Source of the DNA: Burkholderia ambifaria
Lineage (GTDB): Bacteria; Pseudomonadota; Gammaproteobacteria; Burkholderiales; Burkholderiaceae
DNA: 64,000 nucleotides
NCBI RefSeq assembly: GCF_001443045.1
Contig: NZ_LKPJ01000004.1
Coordinates: 249,292-313,291, forward strand
Reading direction: 5' to 3'
The notes beneath the pieces were generated by a model. The model was not told the DNA's origin, made no database searches, and saw only the letters and a program-made list of their open reading frames with translations. A program made the position numbers and the translations under genes. Shown here piece after piece: positions 45,380 to 54,659 of this stretch; positions within the stretch are counted from its first letter, which is position 1, and each line of letters opens with the position of its first letter.

Positions 45380-45823
45380 GGCTGCGGCCGCTGTATCGCG
45401 CCGTGATCGGCAGGATGGCGGCGATTTCTCCTGGTCAATGTCATGTCGCTACTGCAACGCGAGGCGCGGCGGTCAATGCGATTCGACAAACTGAACGATC
45501 TCGCCGTCAGCGCGCTCGCGGTAGAGATCTTCTCCTTTCACACGCACGTCGTTGCACAAGTACGGGCCTTGCTGCAGAGCTTGCCGTTTTCGATTTTCCG
45601 GTCGCCGTGGGCGGCACCCCCCGGCTCGACTTGAAACCGTAGTCGCCGCCATGTGGCGAGACGAGACTTCCGTGCTGCGGAGGCAACACATTCCTTTGAG
45701 TCTAGATGGCTTTGCGGGAAGGGCAAGCAGGCGACGAGTCGGCATGTCGCCGGGTTCCGATTCCTGCGAGGCTTGCGCCGGCCGGATCGATGCCGTTGAC
45801 GCGCGTGACGACGGTCCACGACT
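45380..45823. other. 444-base region without a confident gene
   Basis: Short frames exist on both strands. The most gene-like is a minus-strand frame ending at 45473 whose last 30 codons (YLCNDVRVKGEDLYRERADG) have protein character, so it may be a small gene or the tail of a lost one. Its upstream part looks non-coding. Nothing else is supported. Confidence 0.4.
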
Positions 45824-46759
45824 TCAGGTTCGAGCGCTCGCGGCCCGTGCCGATTGTGCGAACGCGCGCGCCGATCGTTGCCGGCCGATCTGCAACATCG
45901 CGATACCGACAAGCACCAGCGCGATCGCGCTCACTTCCAGCATGCCCACGCGTTCGCCGGCGGCCCAGCCGATCAGGAGTGCAACCGTGGGCGTGATGTA
46001 CGTCGAGCCTGACGCCGCTACCGGCCCGAGTTCCTGCAGCAGAAAGTAATAGAGCAGGTAAGCGACGCCGGTCCCCAGCAGGCCGAGTCCCACGACGACA
46101 CCGGATGCGGCGCGCCAGTCGTGCAAGATGCGAGCGATCCCGGTGAAGTCCGTCAGCGCGGCGAGGATCAGCAATGCCAGGCCCATCTGCCACGTCACCA
46201 GCGCGAGAGGTTGAAGGCCGAACGGCGACAGGAAGCGTTTCACGTAGACGTACGACAGCCCGAGGATGATCGCGCCTGCCAACATCCACGTGACGCCCGC
46301 GGGATCGACCGGATTTCCCGCACCTTCCCACGGGCGCGCAATCAGCACGATGCCGGCGAAACCCACGACGACGCCGGCTGTCATCAGCCCGTTCACTTTC
46401 TCGGTTCGGAGGAACAACAGCGAAAAAATCGCGGTGAAGATCGCGATCGAGCCGCCCAACACGCCCGCGATCCCCGACGGCAGCAGCGCCGTGCCCTTCA
46501 CGATGGCCACGTAGTAGAGCGCCGTCGCGACAGCCGCCATGACGAAAAAGTGCGGCAAATGGCGGGCCTGGCTTTGCTGGATCGCGCGCTGGCGCCAGGC
46601 GGCGAACGCGAGCGGCAGGAAGCCGAACAGAACGCGCAAGAAGGCGATCTGCATCGGACTGAGCCAGGCCGCGGCCCATTTCATGTAGATGAAATTCGAG
46701 CCCCAGATCAGGCCGAGCAGAACGAAAGCGATCCTGGTCAGTTTCATGACGCCCGCCAT
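45824..46759 (-). CDS. EamA/DMT-family permease
   Basis: The 311-residue protein is a ten-helix drug/metabolite transporter. It has two related EamA halves, the first starting RIAFVLLGLIWGSNFIYMKW and the second VTWMLAGAIILGLSYVYVKR. The closing helix region GPVAASGSTYITPTVALLIGW is typical. Two starts are possible, 46759 (MAGVMKLT) or 46747 (MKLT). The C-terminal tail is Ala/Arg-rich. It is divergent from the DUF1800 gene. Confidence 0.9.
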   Translation of the reverse strand: MAGVMKLTRIAFVLLGLIWGSNFIYMKWAAAWLSPMQIAFLRVLFGFLPLAFAAWRQRAIQQSQARHLPHFFVMAAVATALYYVAIVKGTALLPSGIAGVLGGSIAIFTAIFSLLFLRTEKVNGLMTAGVVVGFAGIVLIARPWEGAGNPVDPAGVTWMLAGAIILGLSYVYVKRFLSPFGLQPLALVTWQMGLALLILAALTDFTGIARILHDWRAASGVVVGLGLLGTGVAYLLYYFLLQELGPVAASGSTYITPTVALLIGWAAGERVGMLEVSAIALVLVGIAMLQIGRQRSARAFAQSARAASART

Positions 46760-47031
46760 TTCGTCTAACGAGATTGATCGTCAGTTAATCAGGATGACGG
46801 AGCGGCAGATAGAACAAAATCGGCATCGCGACGATGGATCGCGACATCATGTTTCGCGCCCCTGGCAATGCGCGCTCGGCATGGCCTGGCGAATTCCCGT
46901 CGCCGTCGCTTGAAAGCTGACGGAAAGGCATGCGCTTCCGGTACGGCGACGCGAAAATATTTCGCGCATCTCGCGACGGATTTCCCGCCGGCCTCCGTTA
47001 AACACAGGTACGCATCGCGAGAGCCCCCGTC

Positions 47032-48426
47032 ATGGACCATCCGAACGACATCTCACCGGCTGCCATCGCGCTGAACCGCTTCGGTCTCGGCGCGCGGGCC
47101 GACGAAGCGCCGCCTGCGGATCCGAAGGCGGCGCTCATCGCGCAATTCGACCGTTACGACGCACGTCCCGCCGCATGGGCCGCCGAACCGGATGCGGTTA
47201 CGCTCGCAACCCGGTTCGCGAATACGCGCAACGCGATGACGAGCGACGACGCGGCGGCCAGGCGCGCGACCGCCCAGTCGATCCGTCGCGACGGCTACGA
47301 TGCATATCGCAGCGCGGTCTCCGCGCGGCTCGACAGCGCGCTCACCACGCCCGCGCCGTTCGTCGAGCGGCTCGTGCATTTCTGGGCGAACCATTTCGCG
47401 GTATCGGTCGACAAGGGGCAGGTCGCCGCGTATGCCGGTGCATTCGAGCGTGATGCGATCCGTCCGCATGTGCTCGGCCGCTTCGAGGATATGCTCGTCG
47501 CCGTCGAGCAGCATCCCGCGATGCAGCTGTTTCTCGACCAGGCGCGCTCGGTCGGCCCCGACAGTCCGGCCGCGCTGCGCGCCGAAGCACGCAATCCCGC
47601 AGCGCGGCGCGGTCTCAACGAGAACCTCGCGCGCGAAATCATGGAACTGCATACGCTCGGCGTACGCACCGGCTATACGCAGGCGGACGTGACGGAATTC
47701 GCGCGTGCGCTGACCGGCTGGAGCATCGCCGGCGGGCGCGGGCCGCAGCCCGGCGATGCGGCGCCCGGCGCGTTCGTGTTTCGCCCGAAGCTGCACGAGC
47801 CGGGCGTGCGCACGGTCATGGGACGCACCTACGACCAGCCGGGCGAAGCGCAGGCGCGCGCGATCCTGCGCGGCCTCGCACGTGCGCCGGCGACGGGCCG
47901 GCATATCGCGTTCCAGTTTGCTCGCCATTTCGTCGCCGATAACCCGCCGCCCGCGCTCACCGACCGGCTCGCCCGCGCATTCGAGACGAGCGGCGGCGAT
48001 TTGCCGACCGTCTATCGCGCGCTCGTCGATGCACCGGACGCATGGTCGCCGGTCAATCGCAAGTTCAAGACGCCGTGGGAGTGGGCCGTGTCGTCGCTGC
48101 GCGGGCTCGGCTGGCGCGACGCGGGCGACCTGAAGGCCGCGCCGCTGCTCGCGCAACTCGGCCAGCCGGTGTGGCGGCCCGGGTCGCCGGCCGGCTACGA
48201 CGACGTCGCCGCGAGCTGGGCCGCGCCCGACGCGTTGGTGCGCCGCGTCGAGATCGCGCAGCGGCTCGCCGCACGTACTGGCGACCGGCTCGATCCACGC
48301 ACGCTCGGCAACACGCTGCTGGCCGGCTCGCTGAGTGCACCGACGGCGAGCGCGCTGTCGCGTGCCGAAAGCGCGACCACGTCGCTTGCGCTGCTGCTCG
48401 TGTCGCCCGATTTCCAACGGAGATGA
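47032..48426 (+). CDS. DUF1800 protein
   Basis: The 464-residue product belongs to the DUF1800 family: AAIALNRFGLGARADE at the start, PFVERLVHFWANHFAVS, NENLAREIMELHTLGV and YTQADVTEFARALTGW. These proteins are usually encoded beside a DUF1501 protein, as here, and the pair is thought to act outside the cytoplasm; the role is unknown. No signal peptide is visible. The stop overlaps the upstream in-frame ATG of the DUF1501 gene. Confidence 0.9.
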   Translation: MDHPNDISPAAIALNRFGLGARADEAPPADPKAALIAQFDRYDARPAAWAAEPDAVTLATRFANTRNAMTSDDAAARRATAQSIRRDGYDAYRSAVSARLDSALTTPAPFVERLVHFWANHFAVSVDKGQVAAYAGAFERDAIRPHVLGRFEDMLVAVEQHPAMQLFLDQARSVGPDSPAALRAEARNPAARRGLNENLAREIMELHTLGVRTGYTQADVTEFARALTGWSIAGGRGPQPGDAAPGAFVFRPKLHEPGVRTVMGRTYDQPGEAQARAILRGLARAPATGRHIAFQFARHFVADNPPPALTDRLARAFETSGGDLPTVYRALVDAPDAWSPVNRKFKTPWEWAVSSLRGLGWRDAGDLKAAPLLAQLGQPVWRPGSPAGYDDVAASWAAPDALVRRVEIAQRLAARTGDRLDPRTLGNTLLAGSLSAPTASALSRAESATTSLALLLVSPDFQRR

Positions 48427-48428
48427 AC

Positions 48429-49592
48429 ATGGCCCGATCCCTTACCCGTCGGCATTTCCTGAGCATCGCCGCGGCCGGCGCCGGGGCGATGCTCGTCGCG
48501 CCGCGCATCGTGTTCGCGAACGTCGAAACAGACCGGCGCTTCGTGTTCGTGATCCAGCGCGGCGCGGCCGACGGGCTGAACATCGTCGTCCCGTATGCGG
48601 AACCTGCGTATGCGTCGCTGCGCGGCCCGCTGGCGATCGACGCAGCGGCGGCGACACGCATCGACGGCACGTTCGCGCTGCACCCGTCGCTTGTGCAGAC
48701 CGCGCAACTGGTTCGCGACAAGCAGGCGCTGTTCGTCCACGCGATCGCATCGCCGTATCGCGACCGCTCGCATTTCGACGGCCAGAACGTGCTCGAGACG
48801 GGCGGGCGCGCGCCGTACCAAGTGAAGGACGGCTGGCTGAACCGGCTCGCTGCGATGTTGCCGGCGACGCGCGAGCGCGCGATCGCGTTCGCGCCGACGG
48901 TGCCGCTCGCGTTGCGCGGCGGTGTGCAGGCCGCGTCGTATGCGGCGTCCGGTTTGCCGGCCGCGCCGGACGACCTGCTCGCGCGCGTGTCGGCGCTTTA
49001 CGAGGCCGACGCGCAGCTCGGGCCGCTGTGGGAATCGGCGATGGCCGCGCGCGGCCTCGCCGGCGATGCACATGCGCGTCAGGATCCGGCGGGCGTCGGC
49101 AAGCTCGCGGCGACGTTTCTCGCGCGCGACGATGGCCCGCGAATCGCGATGATCGAGACGGGCGGCTGGGACACGCATAGCGCGCAGAACCCACGGCTCG
49201 CGAACCAGTTGAAGGCGCTCGATACGATGCTCGCCGCATTGCGCGATGGTCTCGGGCCCGTGTGGCAGCAGACCACGGTGCTGGTTGCGACCGAGTTTGG
49301 CCGCACGGCCGCCGCGAACGGCACGGGCGGTACCGATCACGGGCAGGCGTCGGTCGCGATGCTGGCGGGCGGGGCGGTCGCGGGCGGTCGCGTGATCGCC
49401 GACTGGCCGGGCTTGCGGCCGGGCGACCTGTACGAAGGGCGCGACCTGAAGCCGACCGCATCGCTCGACGCGTTGATCGCGGGCGCGGCTGCCGAAAGCC
49501 TGCGACTCGATCCCGGCCGCACCGCGTCCACGCTGTTCGCGGAAAGCGGCGCGACGCGGCCGATGACCGGCCTCATTCGCGGATTCGCGTGA
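48429..49592 (+). CDS. DUF1501 Tat-exported protein
   Basis: The 387-residue protein begins with a twin-arginine type signal (SLTRRHFLSIAAAGAGAML) and has the alkaline-phosphatase-like DUF1501 fold: FVIQRGAADGLNIVVPY, SPYRDRSHFDGQNVLE, ETGGWDTHSAQN and ATEFGRTAAANGTGGTDHG. It is translationally linked to the DUF1800 gene, and GGAGA is better spaced for ATG 48429 than for 48423. The function of the pair is unknown, but Tat export suggests a folded, perhaps cofactor-bound enzyme. Confidence 0.9.
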   Translation: MARSLTRRHFLSIAAAGAGAMLVAPRIVFANVETDRRFVFVIQRGAADGLNIVVPYAEPAYASLRGPLAIDAAAATRIDGTFALHPSLVQTAQLVRDKQALFVHAIASPYRDRSHFDGQNVLETGGRAPYQVKDGWLNRLAAMLPATRERAIAFAPTVPLALRGGVQAASYAASGLPAAPDDLLARVSALYEADAQLGPLWESAMAARGLAGDAHARQDPAGVGKLAATFLARDDGPRIAMIETGGWDTHSAQNPRLANQLKALDTMLAALRDGLGPVWQQTTVLVATEFGRTAAANGTGGTDHGQASVAMLAGGAVAGGRVIADWPGLRPGDLYEGRDLKPTASLDALIAGAAAESLRLDPGRTASTLFAESGATRPMTGLIRGFA

Positions 49593-49650
49593 CGCACGGC
49601 ATGCGTGCGTTTGCATCCGCCAACCGATTACACAACAGGGAGAAGTGACG

Positions 49651-49866
49651 ATGAAGATTAGATCCGTATCGCTTGCCGTGCTGGTGACGGCGAGCGCCGC
49701 GCTGATGTCCGCATGCGTGGTCGAGCCGGCGCGGCCGCCGCAACCCGCGCCGGTCGCCGAGGTGGCGCCGCCGCCCGCCCCCGGCTACCGCTGGGCCAAG
49801 GGCCATTACCGCTGGGCCGGCAACCACTGGGCGTGGGTGCCCGGGCATTGGGTGGCCGTGTATTGA
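49651..49866 (+). CDS. WxxGxW-repeat lipoprotein
   Basis: The 71-residue product has a signal peptide with lipobox MSAC (Cys at about 22), a Pro-rich linker and two aromatic repeats (YRWAKGHYRW, WAWVPGHWVAVY). It is a shorter relative of the protein at 41281, with a lipid anchor in place of a cleaved signal. AGGGAGAAG precedes the ATG. It follows the DUF1501 gene by 58 bases and could be co-expressed. Confidence 0.8.
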   Translation: MKIRSVSLAVLVTASAALMSACVVEPARPPQPAPVAEVAPPPAPGYRWAKGHYRWAGNHWAWVPGHWVAVY

Positions 49867-49888
49867 AGCGGGCCGGACGGCGCGCCGC

Positions 49889-51082
49889 TCACCAGCCGAT
49901 CCGGTGCTTCTCGTCGGTTTCGCTGTGCCGCCAGTCGTCGTCCGCATGCAGATACTGGCTGGTGGTCGTCAGCGATACGTGTCCGAGGTTGTCGCGCACG
50001 AGCCGCAGGTCGACGCGGCCGTCGGCCATGTGCGAGCCCGCACTGTGGCGCAGCCAGTGCGCGGATGCCTGCTCGAGCACGCGTGCCTGTTCCTCGCCGG
50101 CATCCCCTTGCGCGCGCAACCGGTCAGCCGCGAACCGGAACACCTGCTTCACGATCCGGTGCAGCGCGGCGCGCGTGAGCGGCTTGCGCGTGTGACCGAT
50201 CGGCAGCACGAGCGGCGTGTCCTCGCCGTCGGCGGGCAGCGCGGGCAGGCCGTGCGTGCGCCGGTAGCGCGCGAGCTCGGCCATCATTTCGGTGGTAGCC
50301 GGCACGAGCCGCTGCCTGCCGCCTTTGCCGGTCACGTCGAGCCACCAGCGGTCGCGTCCGTTCGCGTCGCGCCGCGCAAAGAATTGCCCCATCGTCGTAT
50401 CGGCTGCCTCGGTGATGCGCAGCCCGCCGAGATACAGCAGCGTGAAGACCCAGCGCGTGCGATCCGCATGGAAGGAGGCGCGCGCATCGTCGCGCGGCAT
50501 CGCGGCGATCGCGTCCTTGACTGCTTGCCACAGCGGCGGCCCGAGATGGCGCGTGACGCGCGGCGCGGGCCGCCGTTGCCGCTGCCGCGACAGCGCGAGC
50601 GGATTGCCGGCCAGATAGCCGGCCTGCACGAGCCACGAGAACATCACGTTCAGGATCACCATCGCCTGCCGCTGGCTGGCCGCCGACAGCGGCCCGTAGA
50701 ACGGCCGCCAGCGCGGGTCGCCGCGCGGATGCTTGCGGCCGCCGTTCGCGCACCACACGTCGGCCGGCGCGGGCGCGAGCAGGAATTGCCGGTATACGAC
50801 GAGATCCTCGTGCGTGAGCGACGACAGCGGCTTGCCGCATGCGATCACGGCCCACAGCAGCAGGCGCTCGGCTTCCTTGCGGTAGTTCTGGAACGTGGTG
50901 GGCATATCGACGAAGCGCGCGAGCCATGCGCGCACGGCGTCGAGATCATGGGTCGCGGCGATCTGCGGATGCGCGCTGGTCGAGCGGTTCGTGCCCGCGC
51001 GTCCGTCGAGCGCGGCCGGCACGGTCAGCGCATCGATCGGCTGCGGCCGCAGCGCGGCGCCGGACGGAACGGGTGAGGTCAT
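49889..51082 (-). CDS. Tyrosine recombinase/integrase
   Basis: The 397-residue protein is a site-specific recombinase. The N-terminal half has a SAM-like core-binding region (TFQNYRKEAERLLLWAV), and the catalytic domain keeps the active-site set: Arg in GGLRITEA, His-x-x-Arg in SAHWLRHSAGSH, His in LGHVSLTTT and the nucleophile Tyr in SQYLHADDDW. ATG 51082 fits the start of the domain. No phage, transposon or attachment-site repeats are nearby, so it may be a resident recombinase and not part of an active island. Confidence 0.88.
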   Translation of the reverse strand: MTSPVPSGAALRPQPIDALTVPAALDGRAGTNRSTSAHPQIAATHDLDAVRAWLARFVDMPTTFQNYRKEAERLLLWAVIACGKPLSSLTHEDLVVYRQFLLAPAPADVWCANGGRKHPRGDPRWRPFYGPLSAASQRQAMVILNVMFSWLVQAGYLAGNPLALSRQRQRRPAPRVTRHLGPPLWQAVKDAIAAMPRDDARASFHADRTRWVFTLLYLGGLRITEAADTTMGQFFARRDANGRDRWWLDVTGKGGRQRLVPATTEMMAELARYRRTHGLPALPADGEDTPLVLPIGHTRKPLTRAALHRIVKQVFRFAADRLRAQGDAGEEQARVLEQASAHWLRHSAGSHMADGRVDLRLVRDNLGHVSLTTTSQYLHADDDWRHSETDEKHRIGW

Positions 51083-51161
51083 GCGAACAGGGGGCGCCGC
51101 TCGCCCGTGGCCAGGCGGGCACAGGCGACGCGGCGAAGCATACGAGTACGAGGAAGCGCCG

Positions 51162-51455
51162 ATGGTAATACACGATCGGTACGCGGTGAAGCGCGCGCCG
51201 AGCGGTGCAATTTCGTGCGCGGTGTCTTTGCCGGCGCGCAGCACGGGCGTCGCGCCGATGGACTGCCTGCAGGTGCGCAGCAGTCCGGCCGAGCCGTGGA
51301 GCCCGTGGTACGCGGGCATCGAGGGCTTTGCGTACCAGCCCGGCTATCAATATGTGCTGGAAGTCGACGAGTACCGTGTCGCACAACCCCCGGCCGACGG
51401 TTCGTCGATCCGCTGGGTGCTCAAGCGCGTCGTCGAGCGCCGCCAGGTGAACTGA
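51162..51455 (+). CDS. DUF4377 protein
   Basis: The 97-residue protein matches the DUF4377 pattern: DCLQVRSSPAEPWSPWYAGI, EGFAYQPGYQYVLEVDEY and PPADGSSIRWVLKRVVER. The function is unknown; relatives are often part of exported stress proteins, but no signal peptide is seen here. AGGAAG is upstream of ATG 51162. It is divergent from the recombinase by 79 bases. Confidence 0.8.
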   Translation: MVIHDRYAVKRAPSGAISCAVSLPARSTGVAPMDCLQVRSSPAEPWSPWYAGIEGFAYQPGYQYVLEVDEYRVAQPPADGSSIRWVLKRVVERRQVN

Positions 51456-51480
51456 CGGCCGCGCCTGCCCGCGGCGCCGC

Positions 51481-52869
51481 TTACGCGGACGGTCGCGGCG
51501 CGACCGGTCTCGGCGGCGCGGCGGTATCGATCCGGCGGAACACGACGGACGACAGCAGCGTGACCGAGCCCATGCAGACGAACGACAGCATGAAGCCGTT
51601 TGCCATCGAGCCCCAATGCGCGGCGAACAGGTTCACGAGCCCGCCGCCGATCGACACGCCGAGCCCCATCGCCAGCATCTGCATCATCGTGAACAGGCTG
51701 TTGCCGCTGCCGGCGTCGGCATGCGACAGCCCCTTGAGCGTGACGGCGTTCATCGCGGCGAACTGCATCGAGTTCGCGGCGCCGAACACGATCAGCAACG
51801 CAATCTCCAGCGCCGGTGCGGGCCGCGCCGATACCAGCGCGAACCCCGCGATCGCGCAGCCGACGATCCCCGTGTTCACGACCAGGAACGTCGCATAGCC
51901 GAAGCGCTTCGCGAGCGGCGCGATCCAGCGTTTCGCGATCACGCCGGCGATCGCGGCCGGCAGCATCATCATCCCCGACTGCAACGGCGTGTAGCCGAGC
52001 TGCACCTGCATCAGCAGCGGCAGCATGAACGGCACGGCGCTCGTGCCGATCCGGCACAGCAGGTTGCCGAGCAGCCCCGAGCCGAAGTTTGGCTCGCGGA
52101 ACAGCCCGAGCCGGAACAGCGGCTGCGCGCGGCGCCGTGCGTGGGGCAGGTACGCGAGCGCGCTCGCCACGCCGAGCACGGCCAGCCCGATCGCCCAGCC
52201 GGTGCGGTGCGCGGGCATTGGCGGATCGATCGCGAGCGACAGCGCGATCATCGCGACCGACAGCAGCGCGCAGCCGACGAAGTCGAACGGCGGCGGCTGG
52301 GTCGCCTGGTCGTGCGGCAGAAAGCGCTGCACCGCGAGGAAGCCGACCACGCCGACGGGCACGTTGACGATGAACACCCAGTGCCAGGAAATCGCCTGCG
52401 TGAGCCAGCCGCCGAGCGTCGGCCCGACGATCGGGCCGAGCTGCCCGGCGATCGACACGAACGCGATCGCCGCGACGTACCGTTCGCCCGGCACGCGGCG
52501 CAACACCGCGAGCCGCCCGATCGGCAGCAGCATCGAGCCGCCGATGCCCTGCACGGCGCGCGCGACGACGAGCTGGCCGAGCGTGTGCGACGCGGCACAG
52601 CCGATCGACGCGAGCGAGAACACCAGGATGGCGACAGAGAACACGCGGCGCGTGCCGAACCGGTCGGCGAGCCAGCCGGACGCCGGTGTGAGCATCGCCA
52701 TCGTCAGCGTGTAGACGACCACGATCGGCTGCATCGCGAGCGGCGACGCATGCAGGCTTTGTGCGATCGACGGCAGTGCGGTATTGACGATCGTCGTGTC
52801 GAGCGACTGCATGAAGAACGCGGCGGCGACGATCCACAGCAGCGCGGAGTGTGAGGGTTCGCGGGACAT
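51481..52869 (-). CDS. DHA2-family MFS multidrug exporter
   Basis: The 462-residue inner-membrane protein has the MFS drug exporter motifs: LDTTIVNTALPSIAQSL (motif D1), GWLADRFGTRRVF (motif A) and GQLGPIVGPTLGGWLT (motif C, antiporter). It has about 14 hydrophobic segments, typical of EmrB/MdtD-type exporters. It is divergent from the LysR gene at 53053, which probably regulates it through a palindrome in the shared 183-base region. Confidence 0.92.
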   Translation of the reverse strand: MSREPSHSALLWIVAAAFFMQSLDTTIVNTALPSIAQSLHASPLAMQPIVVVYTLTMAMLTPASGWLADRFGTRRVFSVAILVFSLASIGCAASHTLGQLVVARAVQGIGGSMLLPIGRLAVLRRVPGERYVAAIAFVSIAGQLGPIVGPTLGGWLTQAISWHWVFIVNVPVGVVGFLAVQRFLPHDQATQPPPFDFVGCALLSVAMIALSLAIDPPMPAHRTGWAIGLAVLGVASALAYLPHARRRAQPLFRLGLFREPNFGSGLLGNLLCRIGTSAVPFMLPLLMQVQLGYTPLQSGMMMLPAAIAGVIAKRWIAPLAKRFGYATFLVVNTGIVGCAIAGFALVSARPAPALEIALLIVFGAANSMQFAAMNAVTLKGLSHADAGSGNSLFTMMQMLAMGLGVSIGGGLVNLFAAHWGSMANGFMLSFVCMGSVTLLSSVVFRRIDTAAPPRPVAPRPSA

Positions 52870-53022
52870 GACGAAGTTGGCGGTGCGGCGACCGGCGAGG
52901 GCGACGTGACGGGCGACGCGGCCCGGCTCGGTTCGGCAGGCTCGCGCCGGCGTACGGCCGGTCTACAAGCGTTGATGGTACCGATTCCGGTAGTCATCGG
53001 GAAGCCGACTTAAGGCATTGAC

Positions 53023-53045
53023 TGTCATCGGAATTGCCGATGACA
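53023..53045. promoter_or_regulatory. Perfect LysR-type operator palindrome
   Basis: TGTCATCGG (53023-53031) and CCGATGACA (53037-53045) form a perfect inverted repeat with a 5-base spacer. A third half-site, AGTCATCGG, lies at 52992-53000. The palindrome ends seven bases before the LysR ATG, so binding would block its own translation start or promoter, and the array fits control of the divergent exporter. Confidence 0.65.
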
Positions 53046-53052
53046 ATGCGGG

Positions 53053-53922
53053 ATGCTCAATCCCGTCTGGCTCAAGACGTTCGCGACCGTCACGAATTGC
53101 CGCAGCTTCACCGAAGCGGGCCGGCAGCTCGGGCTCAACCAGTCGAGCGTCAGCGAACACATCCGTCGTCTCGAAGAGAGCGTCGGCCGGCGGCTGTTCG
53201 TGCGCGACACCCATTCGATCGCGATGACGGCCGACGGCGAGGCGCTGCTCGTGCATGCGAACGTGATCCTGCAGGCGCTGAACCGCGCCGAATCGCAGTT
53301 CCGCAAGCCGCGGCTGCAGGGCCGCGTGCGGCTCGGCGCATCGGACGATCTCGCGCTGGTCGCGCTGCCGGACGTGCTCGCGGCGTTTCGCACCGCGCAC
53401 CCCGACGTCGCGCTGGAGATCACGACCGGCATGACCAGCCGGCTCTACGAACTGATGGATGCGGGCGCGCTCGACCTGATGGTCGGCAAGCGGCGGCTCG
53501 GCGAGCGGCGCGGCACGCCGCTGTTGCGCGCACGGCTCGAATGGGTCGCGCGGCCGGGCACCGTCGTCGACCTGGAAAGGCCGCTGCCGCTCGTGCTGGT
53601 CGCCGAGCCGAGCGTCACGCGCGCGGTCGTGCTGAACGCGCTCGCGGAGAAGGGGATCGGCTGGGAAGTCGTGTGTTCGAGCAGCAGCCAGCCGGGCTGC
53701 ATCGCGGCCGCGCGGGCCGGGCTCGGGCTCACCGCGACGTCGCAGTATCTGTCGGCGCGCGGCCTGGCGCCGCCGGTAAACGGCGACGGGCTGCCCGCGC
53801 TACCCGACGTCGAGTTCATCGCGCTCGCCGCGAAGCGGCTCAGCCAGCCGGCCGGCACGCTGCTCGAGCTGCTGGAAACCAGCGACCTGCGCGCACCCGG
53901 CGCGGTCGATCGAAGCGCGTAG
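53053..53922 (+). CDS. LysR-family transcriptional regulator
   Basis: The 289-residue product has the LysR helix-turn-helix (FATVTNCRSFTEAGRQLG, NQSSVSEHIRRLEE) and a substrate-binding effector domain beginning GRVRLGASDDLALV. It is divergent from the DHA2 exporter, with a palindrome and an extra half-site between. No strong ribosome binding site is visible before ATG 53053, partly because the palindrome occupies that place. Confidence 0.92.
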   Translation: MLNPVWLKTFATVTNCRSFTEAGRQLGLNQSSVSEHIRRLEESVGRRLFVRDTHSIAMTADGEALLVHANVILQALNRAESQFRKPRLQGRVRLGASDDLALVALPDVLAAFRTAHPDVALEITTGMTSRLYELMDAGALDLMVGKRRLGERRGTPLLRARLEWVARPGTVVDLERPLPLVLVAEPSVTRAVVLNALAEKGIGWEVVCSSSSQPGCIAAARAGLGLTATSQYLSARGLAPPVNGDGLPALPDVEFIALAAKRLSQPAGTLLELLETSDLRAPGAVDRSA

Positions 53923-53993
53923 CGTAGCGCACCACTGCGCACTGCGTTACCCGACAGCCGCTATCAGCCTATATTCGTGCGGCTGCCGGCCGG

Positions 53994-54042
53994 GCCGCAC
54001 GCCGCACGCCACGCGCCGCACGCCGCATGCCGCACGCCGCAC
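53994..54042. repeat. Imperfect 7-base tandem repeat (GCCGCAC)
   Basis: Seven copies of GCCGCAC or close variants run head to tail in the gap between the LysR and VOC genes. Five are exact. The tract is near the 3' end of the VOC gene and could be hypervariable. Confidence 0.7.
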
Positions 54043-54050
54043 GTCGCGCC

Positions 54051-54401
54051 TCATGCCGCGCGTTTCTGCGAAATCACCAGCAGCGCGCCGTTCCTGTCCT
54101 CCAGCACCGCGCGGTATTCGTGCGGCCCGGCCTGCACCGGCACGCGCACCGACGCGCCGGCCTTCACGACCCGCGCCATCGCCGCGTAAAGATCGTCGTC
54201 CTCGTCCACACGCAGCGTGAGCGCCGCGCGCTCGACGATCTGCTCGTCGCCGGCCACCAGCGCGATCGTCAGCGGGCCGCCGTCGAGCGCGCAGTAGCGG
54301 TCGCCGTCGCGAAACTTCACGTTCAGGCCCAGTCCGTCGACGAACAGCGGCAGGGCCGTGTCGATGTCGTCGACCGGATACAGCAGCATCGATACCTTCA
54401 T
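54051..54401 (-). CDS. VOC/glyoxalase-family protein
   Basis: The 116-residue protein shows the vicinal-oxygen-chelate pattern: MLLYPVDDIDTALPLFVDGL, the DRYCALDGGPLTIALV strand and ending VLEDRNGALLVISQK. Such small proteins are glyoxalase, bleomycin-binding or dioxygenase-like. The start at 54401 has GGGAGAGAGGGA directly upstream. It is divergent from the catabolic operon starting at 54660. Confidence 0.85.
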   Translation of the reverse strand: MKVSMLLYPVDDIDTALPLFVDGLGLNVKFRDGDRYCALDGGPLTIALVAGDEQIVERAALTLRVDEDDDLYAAMARVVKAGASVRVPVQAGPHEYRAVLEDRNGALLVISQKRAA

Positions 54402-54659
54402 TCCCTCTCTCCCTTGTCGTGATGTGACCGGCACGCACCGCACCGTCGTTCGATGCTAGCGCGCGGTGCCGGCCGCGACGCAGTCCGATCGGATGACGGT
54501 GAAACCCCTCTGTCCCGCAGGCGGGCCGTTACTCCAAACAGACGATGCCCGCGCGGGCCCGCGCGCCGACACTCCCATCCGTGGACCGTCGCTATTCGTC
54601 CGTATCGTGCGGGCGGCTGCACGACCCCGACTCGTCCAACATACATGGAGACGCACGCA

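Noticed and set aside
45473..45745. 90-codon minus-strand frame with a protein-like C-terminus
   Set aside because: The first half has no coding character and no ribosome binding site was seen; kept only as a note in the intergenic entry.
49889..51082. Genomic island or prophage because of the tyrosine recombinase
   Set aside because: No tRNA, direct-repeat attachment sites, phage genes or change in base composition around it were seen.
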